Positions 1 through 10,859 of a stretch of DNA of 64,000 bases are shown one piece after another (position 1 is the stretch's first letter; each line of letters opens with the position of its first letter). Below the pieces are notes generated by a model that saw only the letters and a list, made by a program, of their open reading frames with translations, searched no databases and was not told where the DNA came from. The stretch covers positions 50,349 to 114,348 of the forward strand of contig SMMW01000454.1 in assembly GCA_004794655.1 (NCBI GenBank), given 5' to 3'. The DNA comes from Marisa cornuarietis (taxonomy: Eukaryota > Mollusca > Gastropoda > Architaenioglossa > Ampullariidae). The translations under genes and the position numbers were made by a program.

Positions 1-229
1 ATGAAACAGAACTTCATTTCATGTTTATGTGTCTGATGTATACTGTTCTTCGAGAGAAGTATATAAACGTGAAATTATATAGAACTTCCTCTTTGTTTAA
101 GTTATCGTTGCTACTCAGCAGCAGTAGTAGGACATTGATATGTAACACCGAGCTCTACATTTTGAAAGCATTAGAAATCCAAACCAAGGCTCTGTAAGTA
201 TATGGAAGATTATGAATATACTATGCCTA

Positions 230-331
230 TTTTTGTGTGGATTGTAACAATTACAAGAGTGATTACCACCCCCTGTAATGGGGGCCGACGGCCTAACCAA
301 TAATTTGTTGTTCTCTCTCTCTCTCTCTCTT
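230..331 (+). repeat. LINE/SINE 3'-tail remnant followed by (CT)n
   Basis: A GTGATTACCACC-like stretch leads into a short hairpin-type motif, GGGGGCCGACGGCC, followed by a (CT)n tract. The same motif (GGGGCC, 3 bases, GGCC) closes the LINE 3' ends at about 12212 and 63581. I therefore read this as the 3' tail of a related element. No coding sequence is left. Confidence 0.4.
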
Positions 332-454
332 GATCTGATTTTTCAGTATGTAGTTTGTTAGTACCCTTATAAATGTGCCTAATCGATAAGAATAGAATAC
401 ACCATATAATTCTATGCTCTATATATTCTACATGTTGTAACATGTCTTTCTGTA

Positions 455-541
455 ATGCGTTGGAAATGTACAAAGTCATTGTGATGTCACCCTCCTTTTA
501 GGGGCCAATGGCTTGAAAAATAAAAGATTCGATTTGATTTG
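455..541 (+). repeat. LINE 3'-tail remnant ending in a GATTT-rich repeat
   Basis: This is a second tail of the same kind. A GTGATGTCACCCTCC stretch is followed by GGGGCCAATGGC and then an AATAAAAGATTCGATTTGATTTGATT-type end. Short A/T-rich tandem tails are typical of CR1/L2-like and related LINEs. Only the tail is recognisable. Confidence 0.4.
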
Positions 542-1482
542 ATTCGACTCCATTGACGTCCCTGCTAGCCGACTGATGGCGCTATACATGTTGTAACCTC
601 TTAGGGGTGTCTACCCCACACAACACCTCTACGCTGGAACGTACGCCACCCTTTCCTGCATAGGGGGTCTCAGGGTTGCTAACGAGCCACCCTAAGCCCT
701 AATTGGGTTGATTGTTACTACCATTTCAAGGTTACCACGTGACGTGTAGAAAACGTATTTTGTGCTCTCTTGATTTCTCGAGAGAATAAGATTTATTCGT
801 CGAGGCAATCAGAAAAATTTAATTTCAAAAATATAACTATTAATAAAACTGTCATGCATAATTTTTGGAGTAGGACATTTAATGATTAACTCTCACTGTA
901 ATGCACCTTCGATGTGCCTATCATGATTAAAAATTAATGTAATTGTACTCAGGAGAAAGTTTATTAAGCAATACGTTAGTAAATCATAAAGAACGATGAC
1001 ACAAAGAACCCCATAGTCTCCTGTCTTTTCGCTTTCACTCCGCGGCTCTTTGTTTTCAGATAAATAAATTCAAAGGCTGCAGATTATAAGCCTGAATCTG
1101 AAACTTGATCATCAGAAGATGACTCTTTTGTTCTCTCTAGTGAAGAGAATGTGGAAGAAGATAAAGATAATCGTTTTTTTTTAATGAGTGCAACCACGTT
1201 TCATGACAGACACGCTTATTCTTGCATACTTTTGTACAAAAGAATAAGATTATTGTTTTTACTGTGGTTGCATTTATAAGACCCTGAGCATTTGGGTTAT
1301 CACTAGCACTTGCAACTAAACATTTTGTGATATAACATAAAAACAAGTAGTGAAGCAATAATCACATTTAAACAGCAACATGTCAGCAAATGTAATTAGA
1401 AATGAACACAACTATAGTATTCTAAGGAGAACTGAATGAACATTATTTTCATATCTAAATGTATTATGCAAGTCAAAAAATG
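542..1482. other. No recognisable gene
   Basis: AT-rich sequence with only short open frames on both strands. No domain, transposon terminus or long repeat was recognised. Confidence 0.5.
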
Positions 1483-2188
1483 TTGATCAATGTCTTTAAG
1501 CGCCTCCACCATACCCGAGTCGTCCCTAACGTTACTCCAGTGCAACCCCAGCACGTCTCTCCACTGCACGCAGGGTGGTGTTGTGTGGCCGTTGGTGGAA
1601 ATAAAGTTTGGCGATACTGTCTTGACATTCTCTGGTAACAGTCAAAGTTAGTTTCTTCTGTAAGTGATATGTCAGAGATACAGCTTACACATTGACAAAC
1701 ACATAAATATACACAGTAACAAATATCAGTCTTCACAAAACTGTTTCACAGTTACTTATTATTACACAGTTATATTATTTTGACTGTTCACCTTTCAAAA
1801 GACGTTACACTACACAATACCCACACCTACCCGTAACACCAACACGGAGACTGTGTAGGAAGCTGACCACCTCACAACCGCACGTGACACAGTCACCTGA
1901 CCAGTCACCTGAGTGACCCTGACCTCGGTGATACAGTCGTCTGACTGGCGGGCCGTCTGTGTGGTCGGGCACACCACGCTCTCTGTACGGCTGGACATCA
2001 TGGTATCCAGTGATACTCGAGTTCTGCTCAACTTCCCTGACGACGGCGGCGGAGACCGGAGGGGTCTGGTTAAATATTCCGCTGGCCACATGGTGGGTGC
2101 GTGTCCATGGTAACAACTTGCCGCCCAAAGATGGAGACGAGGAACTTGTGTCAGCATATTGTTACAGAAGTTCTGGAAGAGGTATGTC
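1483..2188 (-). pseudogene. Truncated paralogue of the KH-nuclease-helicase gene (exons 7 and 8)
   Basis: Read on the minus strand, 2188-1831 matches exon 7 of the plus-strand helicase gene (18135-18487). It carries the LHLWAASC and LTRPLRSPP segments and the VPDHTDGPPVRRLYHRGQ stretch. 1631 down to about 1483 matches the start of exon 8 (QWRDVL). The flanking splice signals are kept: ACAG before exon 7, GTTACGG/gtaggt at its end, and ACCAG before exon 8. The intron is only 199 nt, against 3397 nt in the intact gene. One base is missing just after the RSPP codons, shifting the frame. Exon 8 stops matching near 1483, before motifs V and VI, and no Walker A exon is visible further up the minus strand. 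I call it a decayed inverted partial duplicate. It could instead be the 3' end of a broken neighbouring family member. Confidence 0.8.
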
Positions 2189-2483
2189 CTGTCACCGACA
2201 TCAGTGTTAGAGAGTATGGAGATACATGTGTCACTCTGCCTACTGTCACTAATATGTCTGCTAAAGTTTGTGTATCGTGTATTACTTCAGTTAATGAGGT
2301 ATGCATACACCGTATGTAAATGAGATCAAAATAATGATGCGTGTTGCTGCACAATCTGAATAGCTGCTAGTGTCCTAGAAAAAAATCTGCATCACAACAC
2401 CTTCATCAGGTGTCACAGCCATTGACGTATTATCACCTGTTAAACACATGGTTAGGTTTATGAGATTAAAGTGAGCGCCACTA

Positions 2484-2525
2484 ACTTCAGTGGCGGGCTG
2501 TCCGTGGACACGGGGGACTAGGCTA
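2484..2525. repeat. Perfect short hairpin, possible hAT-type terminus
   Basis: CAGTGGCGGGCTGTCC is followed by GGGGACTAG, one base, CTAGTCCCC: a nine-base perfect inverted repeat with a one-base centre. CAGTGGCG-type starts and G-rich subterminal sequence occur at hAT element ends, but no partner end was found. Confidence 0.25.
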
Positions 2526-4684
2526 GTCCCCTAATAGTCACAAGTAATCATTTTTTTATTTGACGATATTTTAACATAAAGCGTTTTAGAAATATTGAAA
2601 AGCGCCGGTGAAAAATGCGTCTTGCCTCTCTTCAAACCGTAGCGCCACCAAGCGCCTGCTGCACTCGGGGAGCTAACCCTCGCAGTCGCTACCGCGTTTC
2701 GTCTGCTGTTGAATAGAGTAGATCACGTGGTCTGGGGACCAGCTGTTGAGGAACACACACACAGAGCACGCCTGCAAACACTGAGTTCCACACGTGTTCT
2801 TTCAGACAACAAATCACTAACATCTGTACATGGGCTCTAACGTTTCTATTAAACGGGTGAATGTAAATATATTCTTTACTAAATAACAACAGAAAATTTC
2901 AGCACAAATATTCTACACTGAGCTTACACAAAAACAAATGTATCCAAGCAGTTTATATTAACTCATTGAACTCGTGGCTGCTCAAAGCCTGTAGTGTCTC
3001 TGTCTCGCACGATTGTCCCCACTTGTCAAAAAAATCATAAAAAAATAACTAAAAGAGGTAGAAGAACAATTTAAATTGATAATGATAGATCAAAATGTGT
3101 AGAAAAGAAACATCTTTATCTTGTGTTTACATAAAAACACACTTTTATAGTATTCCCAACAGAAAATGCCATGGTAATGAGTAAAAAGAAAATTTTTTAC
3201 AGAGGTTTCACGAGCCTAAAAAAAATAAATAAAAGTAACATAAGGGAGGAAACTACTAAAATCGTTGGGAAATCGTCCACCATGATTCCCTCCATTGAAC
3301 TCGCAGGAAGTCAAAAGATTTCGGTGTAAACAAAGGAAAGCGCCATTTTTGAGAATCGAAGCACGTTGTCACTCACTTTGACATGGATTTTTACTTCAAC
3401 AACCGCAAAGGAGAAGAAAATAGTAAGTAATATTAACATTCAAATGTATATTCTAATAAAAAATATGTTTGTTTGGTACTTTATGTCTGTATATATTGTG
3501 AAAATAATTTTTTTGTTAATTTATGACCGGCAATTTTCAAAAGTTCTCAAACGCGTACAGTCGTAATCTTTCATTTGATTTTAATACTCGAAGACAAAAC
3601 CTATGTAACTTAAAATTTACACCAAGTGAATGTTTTAAAAATGCTATTTAAAACGATGTATTACTGATGTTTGTCTTTACCATAGGTTAATAAATATAAA
3701 TTTTCAAAGCTCGAACTTTTTACCCCGGGTATTTGCTAGCCATTTTCCAAACAGAGAGACAGGTACCGTGGGAAAACGCAGAAAATGTCTATCAAACGTG
3801 CAAACTTCGTCATGAAAAGAAAATCACTCGATAGAAAAATGAATGAACTATCGTCTGCTTTAATTTTTTTCCGAAACAACGCATTTTATGCGTGTTAAAG
3901 TTAACAAAAATGTGTCTGATAGTGTATACAGACCGCTTATACCATATGAGTACACTTTTACAATATAGGAACTAGTGTTGTTTAAAATATTAAAGATTCA
4001 TAGACTAGCATAGATCGAGTCATGATTTAGATACAGGGGTCTGTAGCATTCATGTTTTTTGTTCAGTTCTTGCTACACCTAAATGGGTACTTAGCTCTGA
4101 AAATCAGGACGGACAATATTTTTCCCACTGGTAATAAATTCTAAAACGGTTTCACTGTTGGTTGAGCAGGTGTTGAAGCTCATAAACTGTACATTTGAAG
4201 AGTCACATCATATCTTACACTTTTATGAACATTTTGTATGAGCAACTTGCTAATTTTCAGTGGTTTTTATGAATGAATACAAGTAATAAAACTTTTGACA
4301 TCTAAAACTGCATTACTTGTAATTAATAAATACTATAACAGAAACGTCGAAATCAGTGTGCTAATCTATTCTTTAATTTTAATTACAACGCCCATAAAAA
4401 TGTTTAAGATCAACTTGCTACTGTCTTAAAGACCATCAAGTTCTCTCTTCTTCTGTTGTTTGGGGGTGGGGGGTGGCAAACAGTTCCACTCTTTCAGTCT
4501 TGTTCACTGGCGTTGATCATACGGACAGCATACATCGAGCAAATAACTCCGACAGTCTTAACGGCAGACAAATGATCAAGTCAATAACAATTCCACAGTA
4601 GGTAAATCCACACAGTTATACAATCTTCCCAGGAGATCACACAGCAGCTGAGAAAATTAGTAAATCGAGGAACCACACAGTCGC
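2526..4684. other. AT-rich gene-free stretch
   Basis: No coding exon, transposon domain or long repeat is seen. Open frames are short and AT-driven. Confidence 0.5.
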
Positions 4685-4812
4685 TTATCAATGACAACCC
4701 ACACAGTTAACTCATTCTCCACACAGTTAATATTTCTCCACACAGCTAATATTTCTCCACACAGTTAATATTTCTCCACACAGTTAATATTTCTCCACAC
4801 AGCTACTATTAA
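4685..4812 (+). repeat. 19-bp tandem repeat
   Basis: About six copies of a CCACACAGTTAATATTTCT unit. Some copies have GCTAAT instead of GTTAAT, and the first copies are more diverged. Confidence 0.8.
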
Positions 4813-6299
4813 TTCCAACCTCTGTCCCTAATTCTTCTTTCTCCCCAGACTCTCACGTCTGCTTCTCCTTCCCATTTCTAAACAACGCCCCCTATCAACA
4901 TTCAACCCAGGGGTGATAATCTCTACTCATACAAAGGTGACAACCTCGTTACTTCGACGTTCAGGGGTGGTAACTTGTACCTCATCTTTATGTTGTTCAG
5001 TGTCCCTATGTGTACCTCACTGTCTATTGGTTGTTATGTTTTCGTTCTATCAAATTGTACTGCGCAGAGAGTGCGATCTATCCTATTCGTGATTCTGCGC
5101 ATTATAAGTTCACATTATTATTATTATTATTAACACATGTTCATAACAGTCGCCAACAGTCAACAGTCAACAAAGCACCAAAAACGTTATGAATTATTGC
5201 TCACAACGAGACAGAGACACACCTAAGAGAGTGAGACTCTCACACCTGTCACGTGACTCCATGGCTGAGTCTGTTGAACTCTGTGTCCGGCTGCAGTGAG
5301 TTCATCACTTGTCTGAACGCTGCACGTGCCCTCATGCTACAGACTTGTGGGATACAACGAGACTTTGTCTACATGACGAGTGGTCAGGAAACTTCAACCG
5401 GACAAACAACTTCACAGACACTAGCATGGGGGTCACGTGACTACTGGCAACTCTGCCCAGTAACTAATAGTCACGGCCACTGGCGTGTGTCTGGTGTAAT
5501 AACCGGATATTAAACTACAGCAATCAGACAACACACATCAAGTGCAGTACAAGTCTCTCTGTATGTCCACGTGGTCGCCTACACACAATGTTTGAAAACT
5601 CGGCTGATAATAATCCATCCACATCCCCATCCTTGCCGTCTTATCGTTGTCTTATTTCATCGCAGTTTCTCTCCTATGATGATGTTGCTGATAACCACTT
5701 TCATCACTTTTAAAACTGATTCAGAAAAGCTCCTGTCTGTTTTTAATTTAAAAGAGAAAGTCGAGTGTAGAACGTTTGTCAGTTGGGTACCGTAGCTAAA
5801 TGATAACAACGATTGTTGATACAACTCAGTTTTCAACTTGACTGTTGCATAACGGGGCGCTGGGCTTTAAGAGCAAGAATTACATCTAAAGCAACAACAC
5901 GATACCGACAGCAGAAACTAACACCTACAACAACAACAACAAAAGGACACCAACAACAGTACACAACACCTGCGACAGCATGGAGCCACCACTTCCCCTC
6001 CCCCCACAGACCTTCACTTCTTCCCCTCCTCATCTCCTTTATTCCCCCCTAGATATTCCCCAGTTCATGTTTCGCTCTCAAAGTCAACAACAACAACATT
6101 TACACCGGTTACTATCGTCACGTAGCACGTGAACATTGTGATGCAGGCCCCCCGCCCCCCTTGTAGCGCCGTATCGTAGTATCAGCCGCCATCCGGGTCC
6201 CTGCCTCCCAAGTTTCACTCGATATCGTGACGATAGTCCAGTCGAGGGCTTCCTGTCTACGAGGCCTGAAGAAAACCATGACAACACTGATTCTAAATG
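4813..6299. other. No recognisable gene
   Basis: Contains a short plus-strand open frame at 5253-5513 with no family signature, a short AC/CAA-rich stretch near 5920-5950, and otherwise unassigned sequence. Confidence 0.4.
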
Positions 6300-6626
6300 C
6301 CAGTGACAAATGTCCTGACCCCCTGCGATGTGCATACCGGACCAAAACAAGTGTTAATAATGTCGAGCTGTTTATCCTTCATACTCTCTACAAACACCTG
6401 GAGATATCAGATACACACTGTTGTTTGCTGAGTCGTACTCGGCTGTCAACACCAGTCAACCATATCTCCTACATACAACACCCCTTCCTGAATGTTACCT
6501 TGACCATCGTCAGGTGTCATGGATCATTGACTTTCTGGTTGACAGGCAGCAGCGAGTAGTTGTCACTGACACTTGTACAGACTGTTACAACGTGGGTCGC
6601 CTCACTGCCGGGAGCTCATTTTTGTT
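6300..6626 (+). pseudogene. LINE reverse transcriptase fragment, Rex1/CR1-like (5' part)
   Basis: In shifting plus-strand frames the translation reads PDPLRCAYRTKTSVNN, then LYKHLEISDTH, a degraded motif A (SAVNTSQPYLL in place of the usual SAFNTIQPHLL), then SWIIDFLVDRQQRV. This is the palm region of a CR1/Rex1-group LINE reverse transcriptase. It breaks at the STGSPQG-equivalent codons, where the inverted-repeat element at 6627-8395 begins. Its continuation, with the FSDD catalytic box, lies at 8396-8530. Frameshifts make it a dead copy. Confidence 0.6.
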
Positions 6627-6849
6627 GCTAACGGTCTCAGTGAAGGCGTAAACTTCGGAAGTGTGACGTCAGCGACCTTGACAATCCGCCGGAAGCGCGA
6701 CCTTGGTTTGAGTGTTTGCCAGCTATGACACTTGCTATGGCGCTAAGCTCAACCAGTTTAAACATTATGAAGGGCTGCATACAGTTAATGGTGACAGGCA
6801 ACATCACTCAAGACCTAACACGTGTGGCAGGTAAAGGTGAATTAAATGA

Positions 6850-6996
6850 TGGTCTACAACAACCGAGACGATGTAAGTTGTTAAGTAGGTTAGATTACAT
6901 GCTATGGACAGCAATGTCTCCAGAGTGTGATGGTTACAGGTAGTGTATTTTCTTTGATATGTCATGCGTTCCAACCTCGGGTGGTTTTTTCGGTTT
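6850..6996 (+). repeat. tRNA-derived SINE-like unit (copy 1)
   Basis: CAACCGAGACGATGTAAG, then GTTAGATTACA, then a tRNA-like segment (GATGGTTACAG... GCGTTCCAACCTCG) ending in a short T-run. It matches the minus-strand unit at 7345-7493 along its length. The box B-like GCGTTC(G/C)AACC argues for a tRNA-derived head. The exact borders are uncertain. Confidence 0.5.
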
Positions 6997-7342
6997 TGTT
7001 CTGGGATTTTTTATTCTTCTCAAGTATGATAAATTCTGTCAAAACTTTTATGAAGACCCATTGATTACCAAGCGAAACCATATAAATATCGATAGACCCT
7101 TACCTAATCTCTACTATCGTACACTGATATCGAAATGTATATACTTTAGACTCACAGGAGATAGAAATTGCTTTAGTGTAGTAATAACAATTATTGTGTT
7201 TGAAAGATGATATTTATAATAATTAAGTGTTTGTTTCCTCAGTATGTACCTTTCCAAATCATTGTGAGAAAAATATGTTGTTTCAACGGGTTTTCATGAA
7301 AGACTTGACAGATAATTCATTATATTTGAGAACCCCCCCCCA

Positions 7343-7493
7343 AAAAAAAAAAAAAAAAAAACTTAATCGAGGTTCGAACGCAATACATATCGAACAAATA
7401 GCACTGCGTGTAACCGTTCGACCATTGAGACATAACTGTCAATTGCTTGTAATCTAACCGACTTAACAACTTACATCGTCTCGGTTGTTTTAA
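7343..7493 (-). repeat. tRNA-derived SINE-like unit (copy 2, inverted)
   Basis: On the minus strand this is the same unit as copy 1, with a better box B-like sequence (GCGTTCGAACCTCG) and a box A-like GGTCGAACGGTTA. It ends in about 18 T followed by 9 G (A and C runs on the plus strand at about 7333-7361). Confidence 0.5.
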
Positions 7494-7495
7494 AC

Positions 7496-8308
7496 CACGG
7501 ACCTTCATCTACTGGATAAGTATCTCAGGTTTATATCCGGTGTAAGTCTCGGCTTTCCTTATCAGCCCGCCTGTGTTTCCGGTTCCGGATTGCTGTTGCG
7601 AAGAGACACGACCTTCATTTAATTTTAAAAAAGGTCAGTGGTTTTGCAGACATAAATGGATACGAAAAAAATGGACAGGTGCAAGTTTTTGCATTGTTGG
7701 ATGTCATACCAAAAAAGTGAGATGTAGTTATCCTCAACAAAAGTAAACATCTATTCTCGTCGCCATCATAGCTTACAATAGCAACCGACCTTAGCAACGG
7801 GGGACTTCCCTATTGTCGTCTGCTAGTAAATGGCGATGTCGTGAACTCATTGCTACCACGGACCTTCATATGTGCATTTATTAAATTAATTCTTAAAGTA
7901 TAGGCTTTTTGTAACAGAGTAATCTATATAATTGTATACAAAAAATCTGAAACAATGTTTTTTCTAAAATATAGTTAGTGGTAGAGCAAGTCAATAGCAT
8001 CTGTTGTGACGATGTTTTCATGATACAATTGACGATAAACCCACATGCGTTTTCTATAAACAACCAAAATACATTTTACAGAAAATACTACTGTTGATTT
8101 AGCAATCAGTTTTCTTTAACAAGGTTCTTATGACAGAAAAGCTTAATTACTCCTAAAAGTTCTTCGACCCTGGGAAAACCCGCCATTTTGAAATCGGAAA
8201 CGGAAGTGAAAACCGAACGTTTGTAGGGTTTGTTACAATTGGTCACTCCTATGATAGCACAAAGAGGCAACGAATGAGAGACACTCATCCACTAGATGAA
8301 GGTCCGTG
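7496..8308. mobile_element. MITE-like segment with 26-bp terminal inverted repeats
   Basis: CACGGACCTTCATCTACTGG at 7496 is repeated in inverted orientation ending at 8308 (24 of 26 bases). A third partial copy lies at about 7855. The 813-bp body has no convincing open frame. It may be a small non-autonomous DNA transposon nested in the larger inverted-repeat insertion. Confidence 0.35.
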
Positions 8309-8395
8309 CTAAAACCAAGGTCACGCTTCAGAGGGATTGTCAAGGTCGCTGACGTCACACTTCCGGAAGTTTACGCCTTCACTGAGACCGTTAGC

Positions 8396-8530
8396 TGCCG
8401 GCTTCTAGTTGATCCCGGCTTGTGGTTTTTCTGTATACCAGGAGCCGTTGAAGTAGCCATGAAGGACAATCTCTTGTCAAGTTCTCTGATGACACTGCAC
8501 TGCTCTCTCTTCTGACATGACACAATGGCG
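8396..8530 (+). pseudogene. LINE reverse transcriptase fragment (3' part, FSDD box)
   Basis: The bases around CATGAAGGACAATCTCTTG align with the HEGQ codons of the related LINE piece at 20830. The translation continues LVKFSDDTALLSLL, which is the catalytic Y/F-x-D-D box (motif C) of reverse transcriptase. It continues the fragment at 6300-6626 after the inserted element. Stops follow immediately downstream. Confidence 0.6.
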
Positions 8531-9530
8531 ACATTGTCACAAGTTCTGAGAGCTGGAAGTAGTTTCATCCTGCATCCGAGTGAGACACAACGAGGCGATG
8601 TCTGCCTCATGACGAGGGCTGGAGTGGTGACGGTGGGTGATGGTGGCTGAGGCTGAAGTCCTCTCGTCTGCCGCTCACATCACGTGACTCAGGGATGGAC
8701 TCAGTCCTCGAAGTCTTCGTTTTTCCGACTTGTTTCATTTTAAATGTAGTCTGTCATGTTATTGACAGTTGTGTTCTACCACAGAATGCTGTCAGTTTAC
8801 TTCATCTTCAACCTTCTGCTGCCTGTCACGATGCTGTAATACTTGTCACACTCAGGTAAGTGTCAGCGACAGACACATTGACACTGTATGATCAATGTCA
8901 TAGTACAAGACAGAAATTCATGTTTTCCTGAAGGTTGTGACCCATAGTTTCCGGCTAATTTGATGAATTATTGTTTGTACAATTTGAAAGTTAAGACCTG
9001 TTTGCATGTTTTAATGTATTCTGTCAAACACGTGACTGTATTTGTTTTAAACAATGTCTTATCAAGAATTAAAGCCCCCATATCCAGGTTTCAATGTGGA
9101 TGTGTAAAGTTTGAAATGATGATTATATACGGTTTTAACTAACGGCCATGTAATGTTTTGAAGACGGTTATATAACAAACACTGACAAGCATAGAAACAT
9201 AACCAATAGTATCTTACCATAATATCCATGATATCTTGATAATATCGTTGTTACGAACATCTTGGAACATGCGAATGTAGGTGGTACACTGTGTCTAGTG
9301 TGCGGTGTGGGGACGGCAAGTTTGAGCCATCGACTTCCCTTGCATTTATTTTTATCTCAGACTTGAGTGCAATAACAGAAGTTTTGATTCGGAAGATTTT
9401 ATTATGTAAACAAATGAAATAACAAAATAAGAACCAACATCCGACTAACACAACAGGTGACATCCAATGATAGTTTTCCATTGTCAGACAATAAATATAA
9501 TTTTTCTTTTTATCTGTCAATTACTCCTAA
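8531..9530. other. No recognisable gene
   Basis: Only short open frames; becomes AT-rich after 8900. Confidence 0.4.
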
Positions 9531-9650
9531 TGTCTGGCAGTAAATAATTGTTTGCTATTGTCTGATAGTAAATAACTGTTTTCTATTGTCTGTGAGTAAA
9601 TTGATTGTTTTCTATCGTCGGACACAAAATGACGGTGCCCTGTTATCTAA
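9531..9650 (+). repeat. About 40-bp degenerate tandem repeat
   Basis: Three to four degenerate units of the form TTGTCTGA.AGTAAAT..TTGTTT.CTA. Confidence 0.6.
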
Positions 9651-9719
9651 CAGTATTAATGAATGTTTATTTCGTAGCTAATACTTTAGACCCCCTCTAT
9701 ACACACTAACTGCTAACAC

Positions 9720-9870
9720 TTTATACCTACCCCTAGCTAACCATCTATACCCACTCTATACCCACTACAGCTAACCCTCTATACCCACTCTATACCCACT
9801 ACAGCTAGCCTCTGTACCCACTCTATACCCACTACAGCTAACCCTCTATACCCACTCAACACCCTCCCTT
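9720..9870 (+). repeat. Minisatellite CTATACCCACTCTATACCCACTACAGCTAACC
   Basis: Several tandem, partly scrambled copies of a TATACCCACT-containing unit with ACTACAGCTAACC spacers. Confidence 0.75.
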
Positions 9871-10287
9871 TTCCCTCTATAATACCGGATTATCTTCCTT
9901 CCTGAAGAAAGTCTCCAAATGCTGGTGGCGCTTTCGATATGAAGTAATTATGACATTTCTTCTAGAAGATTCCATTATTGGAGTCACTAGCAATTCTGCC
10001 TTGAATGTCACCATAAAATGATACAATAAACTCTGAATGATGTGCACCTGATGTATTATGTAATGTGATACAATTTCACATCATTCTAGGCTTATTGAGG
10101 ATGTTGTTACAGTCCTACTGGATACACTTACACCATGAAACATAGACAATGAACTATAGCAAATGTCTTCAAAACGAAAGCCAGTAAAAGTTTTCATGGT
10201 CATATTCATGTTGATGTCACTAAGATAATACAGAGTAACCCTCTGAGTCCCTAGAGCCAGTTTAGTGGCTTACCCGGCAGAGCGCGA

Positions 10288-10448
10288 TGAGCCACTATGG
10301 TCTACAGTCTACAGTCTATATTCTATAAAATACAATGTACAGTCTATAGTCTATAGTCTACATTCTATAGCATACAGTCTATAGTGTACAGTCTATAGTC
10401 TACAGTCTATAGCATACAGTCTATAGTATACAGTCTACAGTCTATAGC
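10288..10448 (+). repeat. Short tandem repeat CTACAGTCTATAGT
   Basis: Many copies of a 7-bp-based unit, (C/A)TACAGT or CTATAGT, in a continuous run. Confidence 0.8.
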
Positions 10449-10549
10449 CTTCACCGACATGTGAAATACTACCTTTCAACTTTCCTCTGCTCCTCCCTGT
10501 TTTAACTAATCATCCATGATCATCATCATTGTTTGCAACAGACCCACAT

Positions 10550-10797
10550 GATTACTGAACTCCACTGTTACATCACTCAATGATTACTGAACTCTACTGC
10601 ATCAAAACTCAATGATTACTGACCTCCACTGCGACATCACTCAATGATTACTGAACTCTACTGCATCAAAACTCAATGATTAGTGACCTCCACTGCGACA
10701 TCACTCAATGATTACAGAACCCCACTGTGACATTAATCAATGATTACTGAACTCCACTGTGACATCACTCAATGATTACTGAACTCCATGGAGACGT
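10550..10797 (+). repeat. 32-33-bp minisatellite related to the helicase gene promoter
   Basis: Eight units of TGATTACTGAACTCCACTGT followed by GACATCACTCAA, some with CATCAAAACTCAA in place of GACATCACTCAA. The unit is clearly related to the two 44-bp units just upstream of the helicase gene start (12390-12478), where GACATCA reads GACGTCA. A LINE remnant now lies between the two blocks. Confidence 0.8.
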
Positions 10798-10859
10798 CCG
10801 GGGGCGAGCAGTGTTCACGACACTTACATGTCACGAATTGTTGGATGTGGTGACATTTT

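Larger units (their letters stand above)
6627..8395. mobile_element. Inverted-repeat-bounded insertion inside a LINE
   Basis: 6627-6709 and 8312-8395 are inverted copies of each other over about 83 bases, starting GCTAACGGTCTCAGTGAAGG and ending at CCTTGGTTT. The segment sits exactly between the two halves of one LINE reverse transcriptase. CTGCCGG lies just outside both flanks (6606-6612 and 8396-8402 approximately), as a possible target duplication. No clear transposase was read inside. The body instead holds two SINE-like units in opposite orientation and a further inverted-repeat pair. A non-autonomous DNA element is the simplest reading. Confidence 0.55.

Noticed and set aside
5253..5513. 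Plus-strand 86-codon frame, considered as a secreted or lectin-like exon
   Set aside because: No cysteine or tryptophan pattern of a known domain and no signal peptide.
7320..7508. The SINE-like unit considered as a functional tRNA gene
   Set aside because: Box B is imperfect, no acceptor stem pairing is seen, and a second diverged copy lies nearby, as expected for a SINE.
8106..8288. Minus-strand frame with CAIIGVTNCNK, considered as a THAP-type zinc finger
   Set aside because: The rest of the C2CH pattern and the conserved Trp/Pro/Phe positions are not present.
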